Shown here in pieces: positions 7,970-16,982 of a stretch of 64,000 bases of DNA. This DNA is from G963663315 sp965214205 (lineage in GTDB: Bacteria > Pseudomonadota > Gammaproteobacteria > Arenicellales > Poriferihabitantaceae): positions 620,001 to 684,000 of the forward strand of contig OZ243941.1 of NCBI GenBank assembly GCA_965214205.1. The letters are read 5' to 3'. The notes below the pieces were generated by a model. It was not told the DNA's origin, did not search any database, and saw nothing but the letters and a program-made list of their open reading frames with translations. Position 1 is the first letter of the stretch, and each line of letters starts with the position of its first letter. The translations under genes and the position numbers were made by a program.

Positions 7970-9241
7970 TCACGCCGAGACATGAGACCAGGCACGCCAT
8001 GCGCGGACATGGAGGACGGGATCGTGGACGCGGATGATATCGACTCCCTTTTCACAGAGCGCCAGGGAAATCCCCAGCGTTTCGGGATCGCGGTTGGCAA
8101 AAGGCTGCTCGGAGAAACCGCCGATAAACGATTTGCGCGAATGGCCGACCAGCAGGCGCAGTCCGGTCTGTTTGTACTCCACGCAGCTTTGCAGCAATTC
8201 GATGGACTGGAAAGCGGTTTTGCCGAAGCCGATTCCCGGATCGAATATCACCCGGTTCAAGTCAACCCCCGCATCCAGCCACTGATCCATTCTACGATCC
8301 AGCCAGTCCTGTAACTGACTGACCGCGCTTTGTCCGGCGGGCAGCGTTACGGCGGGGTCGGCGGGAATGGTGACGCTGTGCATCGCCACCACTTGGCATT
8401 GACTTTGTTTTGCCAGGGCCAGAATATCCGGATTTTGCAGGCCGGTCACATCGTTGATGATTTGCGCTCCGCGATCCATCGCCTTTTCCAGAGTCTGCCA
8501 GTGTCGGCTGTCGACGGAAATGGCCGGTCGAATCCGCGAATCGCACAACCTCCGGTCAAGCGCAGTCAACACCGGTTCCAGCCGCCGCCATTCTTCGTCC
8601 GCGGATACCGGGGCCGCGCCAGGCCGTGTGGACTCGGCGCCGATGTCAATAATCTGGACATGGTGTTCGAGAAAACCCGCAATCTGCCTGTCCAGCGATT
8701 CGTCGTCGGCCCATTTCCCGCCATCGGAAAACGAATCCGGGGTGATGTTCAGAATCCCCATCCAGTATGGCGCTGGCCGAACCTTCCGGCACAGCTCGAA
8801 AACCGTCTCATGCTGGCCCGGTATGACTAAATCCGGTTGCAGGTGCATGAGCGGGGTGAGTACGAAGGGGCGCTCGGAAATGCCGTAATGCGGGATGCTC
8901 AACTCCGGGGTTTGCAGGGTCAGGTCGTGCCACAGCAGGATGTCAATATCAATCGGCCGCGGCGCCCAGCGCCGCGCGGGCTGCCGGCCAAGCTGACGCT
9001 CGATTTCCCGGATCACGCTCAATCCCTGCTCAGGACTCCAGCTGGCCTGGCCCGCTATGACGCAATTCAGATACGGCTTGTTCCACGATGGCTCGGCATG
9101 ATCCGGCAACCATGCCGGGGTTTCTACCAGCGCCGAGGTTTTCGATAATTCAAACCCGCGGGATTGCAGGTGAGCAATCGCCTTTTCGAGATTTTCCCGG
9201 CGATTTCCGAGGTTGGAGCCCAGCCCGAGCCAGATCGTCAT
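7970..9241 (-). CDS. folKP: Fused HPPK-DHPS folate enzyme (FolK-FolP)
   Basis: One 423-residue protein carries both steps that make dihydropteroate. Residues 1-150 are 6-hydroxymethyl-7,8-dihydropterin pyrophosphokinase: LGLGSNLGNR (4-13) and the metal/ATP motif RPIDIDIL (95-102). From residue 161 it is dihydropteroate synthase: MGILNITPDSFSDGG, then DIGAESTRPGA (199-209), and near the end the phosphate-binding GHSRKSF. The linker is about ten residues. Most bacteria keep folK and folP separate; Francisella and plants are known to have fusions. I chose ATG 9241 because the HPPK domain starts right there. Confidence 0.93.
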   Translation of the reverse strand: MTIWLGLGSNLGNRRENLEKAIAHLQSRGFELSKTSALVETPAWLPDHAEPSWNKPYLNCVIAGQASWSPEQGLSVIREIERQLGRQPARRWAPRPIDIDILLWHDLTLQTPELSIPHYGISERPFVLTPLMHLQPDLVIPGQHETVFELCRKVRPAPYWMGILNITPDSFSDGGKWADDESLDRQIAGFLEHHVQIIDIGAESTRPGAAPVSADEEWRRLEPVLTALDRRLCDSRIRPAISVDSRHWQTLEKAMDRGAQIINDVTGLQNPDILALAKQSQCQVVAMHSVTIPADPAVTLPAGQSAVSQLQDWLDRRMDQWLDAGVDLNRVIFDPGIGFGKTAFQSIELLQSCVEYKQTGLRLLVGHSRKSFIGGFSEQPFANRDPETLGISLALCEKGVDIIRVHDPVLHVRAWRAWSHVSA

Positions 9242-9352
9242 TGGCGTGGGTTTCCGGTAGTATCGACGGCGATTAACTGCGACAATATCGCGCTTGTAGT
9301 GGTGTTGGCATTCACACCGCAAATTATAAGGCAGCTTCGCGTCCCCGCAATC

Positions 9353-10168
9353 ATGCACATATCCGAAATTTATATTTATCCGGTCAAATCCCTGGCCGGA
9401 ATTTCACTTGATTCGGCGCAACTGAATGAAGCCGGATTCGAGTATGACCGTCAATGGATGGTGACCCGGCCCGATGGCGCGTTCATGACGCAACGTATTT
9501 ACCCGCAAATGGCGCTGGTCGAAACCAGGCTCGATCATGGCAGGCTGACGCTGTCTTCATTCGGCATGGAGCCGCACGTCGTCGCTCCGGTTGAAAAGGA
9601 CAACGGCAAAAAAATGAACACACAGATATGGGGAGACCCGGTGCAGGCGTTGGAACACGACGCCGAGACCAGTGAGTGGCTAAGTCAGGCGCTCGGCATT
9701 GATTGCCGGCTGGTCTCGTTCCCGGACGATGAAATCAGGCAATGCGATCCAGAAGTGTCGAAGGTCGGAGAACATACCCGGTTCGCGGACGCGTTTCCCC
9801 TGCTACTGCTTTCCCGGGGTTCACTGGACGACCTCAACGCGCGGTTGGAAAATCCGGTGGGGATGGATCGCTTCCGACCCAACATTGTGGTCAGTGGATG
9901 TGAGCCGCTGGCTGAAGACAACTGGAAAAAGATCACCGTCGGTGATGTTCGCTTGCGGGTGACACAGGCCTGCGCCCGATGTTCCGTACCGACTGTGAAC
10001 CAACAGACCGGCGTATTGTCGGGGCCGGAGCCGATTCATACCCTGTCGAGCTACCGCCAAAGGGCCGACGGCGAAGTTTACTTCGGTATCAACCTGGTTC
10101 CCGAAACCACCGGCGTGGTCCGTACCGGAGACCGCGTGTCCATTGAAGACTGGATGAGTTTCAGGTGA
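9353..10168 (+). CDS. MOSC domain protein (YcbX/mARC-like)
   Basis: 271 residues: an N-terminal MOSC beta-barrel (ISEIYIYPVKSLAG at the start) followed by the MOSC core with RFRPNIVVSG and the cysteine region ACARCSVPTVNQQTG near residue 215. Relatives bind molybdenum cofactor through that conserved cysteine and reduce N-hydroxylated compounds with a redox partner. No ferredoxin domain is attached here. Its TGA overlaps the GTG start of the enoyl-CoA hydratase gene (GTGA), so the two are translationally coupled. It is divergent from folKP. Confidence 0.87.
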   Translation: MHISEIYIYPVKSLAGISLDSAQLNEAGFEYDRQWMVTRPDGAFMTQRIYPQMALVETRLDHGRLTLSSFGMEPHVVAPVEKDNGKKMNTQIWGDPVQALEHDAETSEWLSQALGIDCRLVSFPDDEIRQCDPEVSKVGEHTRFADAFPLLLLSRGSLDDLNARLENPVGMDRFRPNIVVSGCEPLAEDNWKKITVGDVRLRVTQACARCSVPTVNQQTGVLSGPEPIHTLSSYRQRADGEVYFGINLVPETTGVVRTGDRVSIEDWMSFR

Positions 10169-10977
10169 AATTTCAAACAATCGAAGTTACCCGTGACGGG
10201 CCGGTTGCCGTGATCACGCTGAACCGACCGGACAAACTCAACGCAATCAACAAGACCATGCTGGATGAGTTGAATGCGGCGCTGGATCAGGCAGAACAGG
10301 ATGAAAAGGTTTATTCTGTGGTCCTGAATGGCAACGGCAGGGCCTTTTGCGCGGGGTTCGACTTGCAGGCGGGCATCGAGGCGAACCGCCAGGGCGAGCA
10401 ACAATGGCGCGAGGCGCTGCAATATGATCTCGATGTGATCATGCGCTTCTGGAGCCTGTCGAAACCGACCATCGCCGCGGTGCATGGCTATGCGCTGGCC
10501 GCTGGATTCGAGCTGGCCCTGGCTTGTGATCTCACGGTTTGCGACGCGGACAGTGTTTTCGGAGAACCGGAACTGCGTTTCGGCAGCAGCATAGTGGCGT
10601 TGTTGCTGCCCTGGTATACCAATCCAAAGCAAGCCAAAAAGGTATTGCTGACCGGCCAGGACCGGATGACTTCGGCTGAGGCGCTGCAACTGGGCATTGT
10701 CAATGAAATTGCCGAATCCGGAGAGGCGCTGGCCCGCGGTCTGGCCCTGGCCAGGGAGGTCGCGTTGATGGATGTGGATTCAGTCAGGTTGACCAAACAG
10801 GCCTTGAACCGCAGCTACGAAATCATGGGAATGAATCAGGCTCTGCAAATGGGCATGGAGACTTCGATAAAGATCGAAACGATGGAAACCGAATTGAGGC
10901 GGGAATTCAATCAAATCCTGCGCGGAGAAGGGTTAAAGGCGGCGCTCGCCTGGAGAGAAGAGAGACTGAAATCATAA
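10165..10977 (+). CDS. Enoyl-CoA hydratase/isomerase family protein
   Basis: 270-residue crotonase-fold protein. The oxyanion-hole segments are present: RAFCAGFDL (about 60-68) and HGYALAAGFELALACDL (about 109-125), and the usual FGEPELRFG stretch supplies a glutamate at the catalytic position. Start is GTG, overlapping the MOSC stop by four bases; its own TAA overlaps the next ATG. It sits directly before an ADP-forming acyl-CoA synthetase, so a CoA-thioester pathway is likely, but the substrate cannot be assigned. Crotonase members vary (hydratase, isomerase, hydrolase). Confidence 0.88.
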   Translation: MKFQTIEVTRDGPVAVITLNRPDKLNAINKTMLDELNAALDQAEQDEKVYSVVLNGNGRAFCAGFDLQAGIEANRQGEQQWREALQYDLDVIMRFWSLSKPTIAAVHGYALAAGFELALACDLTVCDADSVFGEPELRFGSSIVALLLPWYTNPKQAKKVLLTGQDRMTSAEALQLGIVNEIAESGEALARGLALAREVALMDVDSVRLTKQALNRSYEIMGMNQALQMGMETSIKIETMETELRREFNQILRGEGLKAALAWREERLKS

Positions 10978-13121
10978 TGGCTCACCGCCTGGATCCACTA
11001 TTACGGCCCGGGTCGATAGCGCTGGTAGGCGCGTCCGGCCGACCGGACAGCCCCGGCCGGGTGCTCGCGGATATGGTGATTAACTCCGCCTGGCGCGGAG
11101 CGGTTTACCCGATCAATCCGGGATATGAGTCATTGTTTGGCGTCCGTTGCTATCCGGACCTCGACTCGTTGCCCGAAACGGTGGAACACGCCGCCCTCGC
11201 CGTCTCCAACGAAAGACTGGAACAGGCCCTGCGTGACGCGATCAGACACGGGGTCCGGGCGGTGACAATTTACTCCAGTTGCATCCTGGAAAATGACACC
11301 GAGCCACCGTTGCGGCAGAGGCTTTCAGAACTGGCGAAGCAGGCCGGGATTGCCATTTGCGGAGGCAATGGCATGGGCTTTTACAACATCTCCGACGCTC
11401 TGTATGCGGGACTCTTCCCGATGAACAGAAACCGTCACCACGAATTACCCGGCGGCATCAGTTTTATCGCTCAATCGGGGTCCGCTTTCGCCGCGCTGGC
11501 ACACAATGGCTGCCGCCTGAAATTCAATCTTTGTGTTTCCTGCGGCAACGAAATGGTGACCACGGTGGCCGATTACATGGATTGGTCGTTATCCCGCCCC
11601 GACACCCGGGTGATTGCTCTGTTTCTGGAAACCGTGCGCGAACCGAAGGCGTTTACCGACGCGCTGGAACGGGCCATGCAACAGGATATACCGGTAATTG
11701 TGATGAAGGCCGGGAAATCACCTCTGGGCGCCCGCATGGCAAAAACACATACCGGCGCCATTGCCGGCAACCATGCCGCTTACGAGGCCGTATTTGATCA
11801 CTACAATGTAATTGAGGTCAGCGACTTCAATGAAATGGGGGCCACGCTGATGATGTTTCAATCCGGCCGCCGGGCTGGCGCCGGTGACCTGGCCACGATC
11901 CAGGAATCGGGTGGGTTGATGGAACTGGTGGCGGATATTGCCTGTGATCTTGGAATCCGGTTTGCTCCGATAAGTGAAAACACCAAAGCAGCGCTCCGGG
12001 AGAACCTGGAACCGGGGCTGATCGCCGATAATCCACTGGACGCCTGGGGCTCAAATCATGATTTCGAGAACCGGTTCTATCGGTGCATGTCCGCCATGAT
12101 GCGCGATCCAGCCGTCAGTGTGGGCCTGTTCTTCTCCAATTTTCGCGATCACTACTACCTGTCCGAGGCTTTCTATCGACTGATGGTCAAGGTTGCCGGG
12201 GAAACCGACAAACCGGTCGCGATGGCGAACTGCCACACCGATATTGACAACCCGGACCTGTGCAAAAGAACCGGTGAGGCGGGGATTCCCTTCCTGGACG
12301 GCACCCGGCCGTCGCTGCTGGCGGTCAAGCGCCTACTGACCTACCGAAACCGGCGCAAAGACCCGGCGGCGGCGACACCGACCGATCTTCCCGATACCGG
12401 GAAAGTGACCAAATGGAAACAACTTCTGTCCGGTCATACAGGGACCACCCTGAGTGAGTGGCAGGCGCTGGAACTGTTTGCCGATTTCGGGATCAGTACG
12501 CCGCGCTGCCGCGGCGCGCAAAACCGGGACGAGGCGCTTCGGGCGGCTTCGGAACTTGGCTTCCCGCTGGTCCTGAAAACGGCCGCAGGCGGGGTCGCCC
12601 ATAAGAGTGATCAGAACGGCGTGATCACCGGCATCACCAACGCAAAGGAATTGGAGCAGGCCTATGAGACCCTTTCCCAACGTCTCGGTAACCGGGTACT
12701 GGTATCCGAAATGGCGGCGCCGGGAACCGAGGTCGGCCTGGGAATGGTCAACGACCCCCAGTTCGGTCCGTTCATCATGGTCGCGGCCGGAGGCGTCCTG
12801 ATCGAGCTGATCTCGGACTCTCAGGTTGCGCTTGCGCCGGTGACTCCGGCCAGGGCGGAACAGATGATCGCCTCCCTGAAAATAGCGAGGCTAATCGACG
12901 GCATGCGCGGCAACCCTCCAGGTGACCGGCGCGCCCTGATCGAGACGATTGTCCGTTTGTCCGGGCTGGCTTTCGCCCTGCGGGAGGTCATATCGGAAAT
13001 TGACATCAACCCGGTCATCGTCAATCAGGCGGGAGCCTGGGCGGTGGACGGGCTGGTTTCGGTTTTCGATTCCAGCCAGGCCAGCAGCAATCTCTCAAAC
13101 CGGGAAACAACTTGCGCGTAG
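10977..13121 (+). CDS. Acyl-CoA synthetase (ADP-forming), alpha-beta fusion
   Basis: 714 residues. The N-terminal half has the CoA-binding Rossmann start (GSIALVGASGRPDS) and succinyl-CoA-ligase-like domains, with the phospho-histidine motif KTHTGAIAG (His258). The C-terminal part (about 480-700) is an ATP-grasp domain: FPLVLKTAAGGVAHKSD, then EVGLGMVNDPQFGP. It interconverts acyl-CoA, ADP and phosphate with acid, ATP and CoA. Both alpha and beta parts are in one chain, as in bacterial acetate/feruloyl-type enzymes. The gene follows the crotonase gene by overlap; its 3' end runs 97 bases into the convergent lipB. Confidence 0.9.
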   Translation: MAHRLDPLLRPGSIALVGASGRPDSPGRVLADMVINSAWRGAVYPINPGYESLFGVRCYPDLDSLPETVEHAALAVSNERLEQALRDAIRHGVRAVTIYSSCILENDTEPPLRQRLSELAKQAGIAICGGNGMGFYNISDALYAGLFPMNRNRHHELPGGISFIAQSGSAFAALAHNGCRLKFNLCVSCGNEMVTTVADYMDWSLSRPDTRVIALFLETVREPKAFTDALERAMQQDIPVIVMKAGKSPLGARMAKTHTGAIAGNHAAYEAVFDHYNVIEVSDFNEMGATLMMFQSGRRAGAGDLATIQESGGLMELVADIACDLGIRFAPISENTKAALRENLEPGLIADNPLDAWGSNHDFENRFYRCMSAMMRDPAVSVGLFFSNFRDHYYLSEAFYRLMVKVAGETDKPVAMANCHTDIDNPDLCKRTGEAGIPFLDGTRPSLLAVKRLLTYRNRRKDPAAATPTDLPDTGKVTKWKQLLSGHTGTTLSEWQALELFADFGISTPRCRGAQNRDEALRAASELGFPLVLKTAAGGVAHKSDQNGVITGITNAKELEQAYETLSQRLGNRVLVSEMAAPGTEVGLGMVNDPQFGPFIMVAAGGVLIELISDSQVALAPVTPARAEQMIASLKIARLIDGMRGNPPGDRRALIETIVRLSGLAFALREVISEIDINPVIVNQAGAWAVDGLVSVFDSSQASSNLSNRETTCA

Positions 13122-13681
13122 TCCGCGTTGCCGACATGATCCTTCAGTCGGGTCACGCACAGGTCCTCAATGCCACAAGGGATGATCCAGTTGTACGGGG
13201 TCAGGTCGGCGTCAACATTGAGGCTGAGCCCGTGGTAACAATATCCCCGTGAAACCCGCAGCCCCAGCGCAGCGATTTTTTTACCTTCGACATACACGCC
13301 GGGAGCGCCGGACCGGCGCGCGCCTTCCACGCCCCAGGAATCCAGGAAATCAATAGTCACCCGCTCCAGAGCGCTGACCAGCGCTCTCGGGCCCATATTC
13401 ATTTTCCTGACATTCAGTAAAAGATAGACGACCAGTTGCCCCGGACCATGCCAGGTCATCAATCCTCCCCGGTCGGCATGCACAACCGGGATATGGCGGC
13501 CCGCCGGTTCGGGCAGGTCGTGACAGCGGACACCCCGGGTATATACCGGATGGTGCTGCAGAAACCAGATTTCATCCCGGGTCCCGGCATCCCGGGTTCG
13601 GGTGAATTCAACCATTTCCCGCCAGACCTCGTGGTAATCACACACCCCTTTATGTCGAATGACCGGACTCATTTCAGACAA
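13025..13681 (-). CDS. lipB: Octanoyltransferase LipB
   Basis: Transfers octanoyl from acyl carrier protein to lipoyl domains, the first step of lipoate assembly. 218 residues with HHPVYTRG (near 43-50), DRGGLMTWHGPGQLVVY, RSGAPGVYVEGKKIAALGLRVSRG carrying the catalytic lysine, and NWIIPCGI carrying the thioacyl cysteine. It lies just downstream of the ybeD-like gene, the order known from E. coli; lipA is not in the window. The last 32 codons overlap the end of the opposite-strand acyl-CoA synthetase. Confidence 0.93.
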   Translation of the reverse strand: MSEMSPVIRHKGVCDYHEVWREMVEFTRTRDAGTRDEIWFLQHHPVYTRGVRCHDLPEPAGRHIPVVHADRGGLMTWHGPGQLVVYLLLNVRKMNMGPRALVSALERVTIDFLDSWGVEGARRSGAPGVYVEGKKIAALGLRVSRGYCYHGLSLNVDADLTPYNWIIPCGIEDLCVTRLKDHVGNADYAQVVSRFERLLLAWLESKTETSPSTAQAPA

Positions 13682-13702
13682 ATTATCGAATACCGACCCG
13701 GA

Positions 13703-13987
13703 TCAAATTACCATCAGCACCTCAGGATGCGAGGAAAGATAGCGATACAGTTGATCCATCTGCTGCCGACCTGAGGCCCGGACCCGGCAACTGAAGGAAT
13801 GATACTTTCCTTGTTTACTTTGCTTTTGATGGATACTCTCCAGTTCTTCCGGCTGGATTGATTGCAGCAATACGTCGCGCACCAGCTCGAGATTATTCTC
13901 CCGGGCAGATAAAAATATCTTCACGTCGATAAAACAGGGGAATGTCAGCCCCTGTGGATTCTCACTTGCAGTCAATCTTTCCCTCAC
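13703..13987 (-). CDS. ybeD: DUF493 (YbeD-like) protein
   Basis: 94 residues resembling YbeD: a short N-terminal FPCFIDVKIF strand, then SKQGKYHSFSCRVRASGRQQMDQLYRYLSSHPEVLMVI, the ACT-like ending of this family. Function is not known; in E. coli it sits in the dacA-ybeD-lipB stretch, and here it also precedes lipB by 21 bases. The start is GTG at 13987 as given. A TTG four codons later (13975) has a better ribosome site (GAGGG five bases before) and may be the real one. Confidence 0.8.
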   Translation of the reverse strand: MRERLTASENPQGLTFPCFIDVKIFLSARENNLELVRDVLLQSIQPEELESIHQKQSKQGKYHSFSCRVRASGRQQMDQLYRYLSSHPEVLMVI

Positions 13988-14029
13988 GTTTCGCGTTCAT
14001 TCTAGCATAACCGGTAACCGGGTACAGAT

Positions 14030-14059
14030 ATGCAACTACTGCAATGCAACAGGTATAAT
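14030..14059 (+). promoter_or_regulatory. Possible sigma70 promoter for the ycaQ-like gene
   Basis: A perfect TATAAT at 14054-14059 lies about 60 bases before the ycaQ-like ATG. The -35 region is weak (ATGCAA at 14030-14035, 18-base spacer). Confidence 0.35.
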
Positions 14060-14121
14060 CGCCTGCCAGCCAACAATCTACAATGAAAAATCCGGGTCAT
14101 TCACGACACCGGAGAATCAGC

Positions 14122-15351
14122 ATGAAATTCGAAGGCATTACCCACCCCCTGTCCATTCAGGAAGCGAGGAAACTGGCGCTTCATTCGCAAAGGGTGTTGA
14201 CCGCCAATCGGCGCGGAAAGGCGATTGACGTCACCTTCGAAGCAATCAATCATCTCGGTTACGTCCAGATCGACACCATCTCGGTCATACAGCGGGCCCA
14301 TCATCATACCCTGTGGGTGCGTAATCCGCGTTATCGGCAGGAGCACCTCAACCAATTGATGCAGCAAGGCAGAATCTTTGAATACTGGTCTCATGCCGCC
14401 GCTTTTTTGCCGATCAGCGATTACCGGTTTACCCTGCCGGCCAAGCGCGAGTTCGCCAACGGTAAGCGCTGGTGGTATGACTGTGATCCTGAAATAAAGC
14501 GCCAGGTACTGGATCGGATCACTCAGGAAGGCCCCTTGCAGTCAAGAGATTTCCAGAACCACGGCCACAAACGACTGTCAATGTGGCAGCACAAGCCCGC
14601 CAAAATGGCGCTGGAGCGACTGTTTATGGAAGGTCGGCTGATGGTGGTTCGGCGGGAAGGCTTCCAGAAGGTATATGACCTTGCAGAACGGGTATTGCCC
14701 GCTCAGGTTGACACTGAAATGCCGACTCACGATGAATACCTGCGTCACCTGATACTACGCTATCTGAAAGCCCATGGTTATGGCAGCGCATCAGAAATAG
14801 CCTGGCTCCGGGACGGCCTGAAACCAGCCATCCAGACTGCACTCATGAATCTGGCCGAGAACGGCGAGGTCGTACCGGTGCAGATCACCGGCAAAAAATC
14901 AGAGCTTGCTCTGTTCGCCTTGCCGGATTATCCCGCTCTTCTCAACAAACCGTTACCCAGATCCAGAGTGCGAATTTTATCTCCGTTCGATAATCTGGTG
15001 ATCCAGAGAAAGAGAATAAACACCCTGTTCGACTATGACTATTCCATCGAATGTTACGTCCCGAAAGCAAAACGGAAATACGGCTATTTTTGCCTGCCGG
15101 CGCTGTGGGATGGTGATCTGGTGGCGCGTATGGACTGCAAGGCGGACCGGCCATCAGGCGCCCTGATCATCAGGAATATCGCGCTGGAGCGCCGTATCAA
15201 CCGGGTGGACGCTTTCCACACGGGTTTCGCCAGGGCATTGACTGAATTCATGACATTCAACCAGTGCCACAGTCTGATTCTGGAGAAAATACCCGACCCC
15301 GGACTGCGAAGCGTACTCGACCGCACGCTCACATCCGTGATCCGACACTAA
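14122..15351 (+). CDS. ycaQ: YcaQ/AlkX-type winged-helix DNA glycosylase
   Basis: 409 residues with the HTH_42 (YcaQ) architecture: repeated winged helices, the catalytic QxD motif in YVQIDTISVIQR (Gln49, Asp51), FEYWSHAAAFLP, and a C-terminal RRINRVDAFHTGF. E. coli YcaQ unhooks interstrand DNA cross-links made by nitrogen mustards and similar agents. ATG 14122 has GGAG eight bases upstream; an upstream in-frame start at 14083 lacks one and adds a non-conserved arginine-rich stretch. A weak promoter lies at about 14030-14059. Confidence 0.88.
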   Translation: MKFEGITHPLSIQEARKLALHSQRVLTANRRGKAIDVTFEAINHLGYVQIDTISVIQRAHHHTLWVRNPRYRQEHLNQLMQQGRIFEYWSHAAAFLPISDYRFTLPAKREFANGKRWWYDCDPEIKRQVLDRITQEGPLQSRDFQNHGHKRLSMWQHKPAKMALERLFMEGRLMVVRREGFQKVYDLAERVLPAQVDTEMPTHDEYLRHLILRYLKAHGYGSASEIAWLRDGLKPAIQTALMNLAENGEVVPVQITGKKSELALFALPDYPALLNKPLPRSRVRILSPFDNLVIQRKRINTLFDYDYSIECYVPKAKRKYGYFCLPALWDGDLVARMDCKADRPSGALIIRNIALERRINRVDAFHTGFARALTEFMTFNQCHSLILEKIPDPGLRSVLDRTLTSVIRH

Positions 15352-15360
15352 AGGCCGCCT

Positions 15361-16236
15361 GTGTTCCGCTCCCTGTCAACGCATAGCAAGGGAATCATCA
15401 TCACGGCGCTGGGAGTGATCATGATTAGTCCCGACGGATTGCTGAATCGGCTGATTACAGCCGATGCGCTGACGATTACGTTCTTCCGGGGATTGTTTTA
15501 CAGTTTCGGCATGTTGCTGGCGCTGGCTGTGCATTATCGAACCCGGATAATTGCGGCGCTGTTTGGTATCGGCTGGCCCGGAGTATGGTTGGCGGTACTG
15601 TATTTCGTTGGCAACCTCAGTTTCATTTACTCGATAACCAATACTGCGGTGGCCAATACCCTGTTCATTATCAGTACCACGCCCCTGTTCGCGGCGCTGA
15701 TATCGTGGTGGATATTCAAGGAACAGGTAATGCGCCGCACCTGGATCGCGATATTCGTCGCCGCGGCAGGAATCGCTATCATTTGCTCCGGCAAAAGCAT
15801 CATGCCGAACGCATGGCTGGGCAATATCGCAGGACTGTTTGCCGCGCTCACTCTGGCGATCAGCTTCACCGTGGTTTCAAAGAACCGGAGCCGTGATCTG
15901 CTACCCTCATTCGTATTCGGCGGTTTTTTATCCGCCCTGGTTCTGTTCCCTTTCGTATCCCCGGCGCAGACTTCCGCCAGTGACTTGAAATACCTGTTTC
16001 TGATGGGCTTCGTCATGCTGCCAGTAGCGGCCAGCCTGATGTTTATCGGCCCCCGATATATCAGCGCGCCCGAAGTCAGCCTGATGATGCTGCTCGAATC
16101 CATCTTCGGACCACTCTGGGTCTGGTTCGCGCTCAACGAACATCCCGGCAATCTCACCCTGGCGGGCGGTTCAATCGTATTGATCACTCTGATCGCGCAT
16201 GGCTGGCTCGGTATCCGGGACAAACGCCACGGATAG
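15361..16236 (+). CDS. EamA/DMT-family transporter
   Basis: 291 residues with about ten hydrophobic segments arranged as two EamA repeats, each of roughly five helices, the second repeat beginning near residue 150. Typical positions are seen, such as the glutamate-containing helix ending near VSLMMLLESIFGPLWVW. Substrates of this family (amino acids, purines, other metabolites) cannot be read from sequence. Start is GTG at 15361, nine bases after the ycaQ-like stop, so it is likely co-transcribed. Confidence 0.85.
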   Translation: MFRSLSTHSKGIIITALGVIMISPDGLLNRLITADALTITFFRGLFYSFGMLLALAVHYRTRIIAALFGIGWPGVWLAVLYFVGNLSFIYSITNTAVANTLFIISTTPLFAALISWWIFKEQVMRRTWIAIFVAAAGIAIICSGKSIMPNAWLGNIAGLFAALTLAISFTVVSKNRSRDLLPSFVFGGFLSALVLFPFVSPAQTSASDLKYLFLMGFVMLPVAASLMFIGPRYISAPEVSLMMLLESIFGPLWVWFALNEHPGNLTLAGGSIVLITLIAHGWLGIRDKRHG

Positions 16237-16333
16237 CTTCTGCGCCGCAACCGTGCCGTGCAGCCGGTTTTGACTTGCCGCGGGGATTCGGATATTGTCC
16301 GCTACTCAAAAACCGGACCGTGAAATCAAACTG

Positions 16334-16800
16334 ATGAGCGTCGCAGGCAGCGCGATTGAATCCCGCAATGTAACCAAGGTATTTGGTGACGGACCTGATC
16401 GGGTGGTTGCGCTGAACGATATCTCGGTAAGCATTGAAGAGAACGAGTTCTTTACCCTGCTGGGGCCGTCCGGATGCGGCAAAACCACCCTGTTGCGGCT
16501 GATTGCAGGATTCGAACATCCGACAAAGGGGCAGATATTCCTGCATGGCAATGAGATTTCGCAGTTGCCGCCCTATAAGAGACCGGTCAACACGGTGTTC
16601 CAAAGTTATGCCCTGTTTCCGCACATGACGGTATCGGAAAACATCGGCTTTGGACTGGAAATGCTGGATAAACCGGCATCGCAAATCAAGGCCGTAGTTG
16701 ATCAGATGCTGCGCCTGGTGAAAATGGAAGCGTTGCGCGACCGCCGGACAGACCAGATATCCGGGGGTCAGCAACAACGCGTAGCGCTGGCGCGCGCGTT
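16334..16800 (+). pseudogene. potA: Truncated polyamine ABC transporter ATPase (5' part of potA)
   Basis: The first about 156 residues of a PotA-type ATPase are intact: Walker A GPSGCGKTT, the Q-loop region VFQSYALFPHMTV and the ABC signature ISGGQQQRVALARALA. The frame then leaves the family exactly where KRPKVLLLDEP (Walker B) should follow, and stops at 16831 after a few unrelated residues. The protein therefore lacks Walker B, the H-loop and the C-terminal regulatory domain and cannot work as an ATPase. The start could also be a TTG at 16295. Confidence 0.88.
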
Positions 16801-16950
16801 GGCTCCGAAGCCTTCATGCCGGACGATATGAAGGACGCTCCGGAAATCGTGATCCCCGAAGAACTCGTAAGCGTCGGTGTTTTCGCGCTGACCTGCCCGC
16901 CTGACGCCCAGAAGATGTACACCGCCATCTGGACCGAGCTGCTGAAATAA
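16801..16950 (+). pseudogene. potD: Remnant of polyamine-binding protein gene (3' end of potD/potF)
   Basis: In the frame ending with TAA at 16948-16950 the sequence reads SEAFMPDDMKDAPEIVIPEE, then a short stretch ending DAQKMYTAIWTELLK. This is the C-terminal end of PotD/PotF spermidine/putrescine-binding proteins (the PxE(I/V)..PxE and YTxIWTE patterns). It begins directly at the potA breakpoint, in a different frame. So the end of potA, all of potB and potC, and most of potD are gone, consistent with one deletion inside a potABCD operon. Confidence 0.8.
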
Positions 16951-16982
16951 CAGGCTGCCGCCATTCACTACCGGATACCGCC

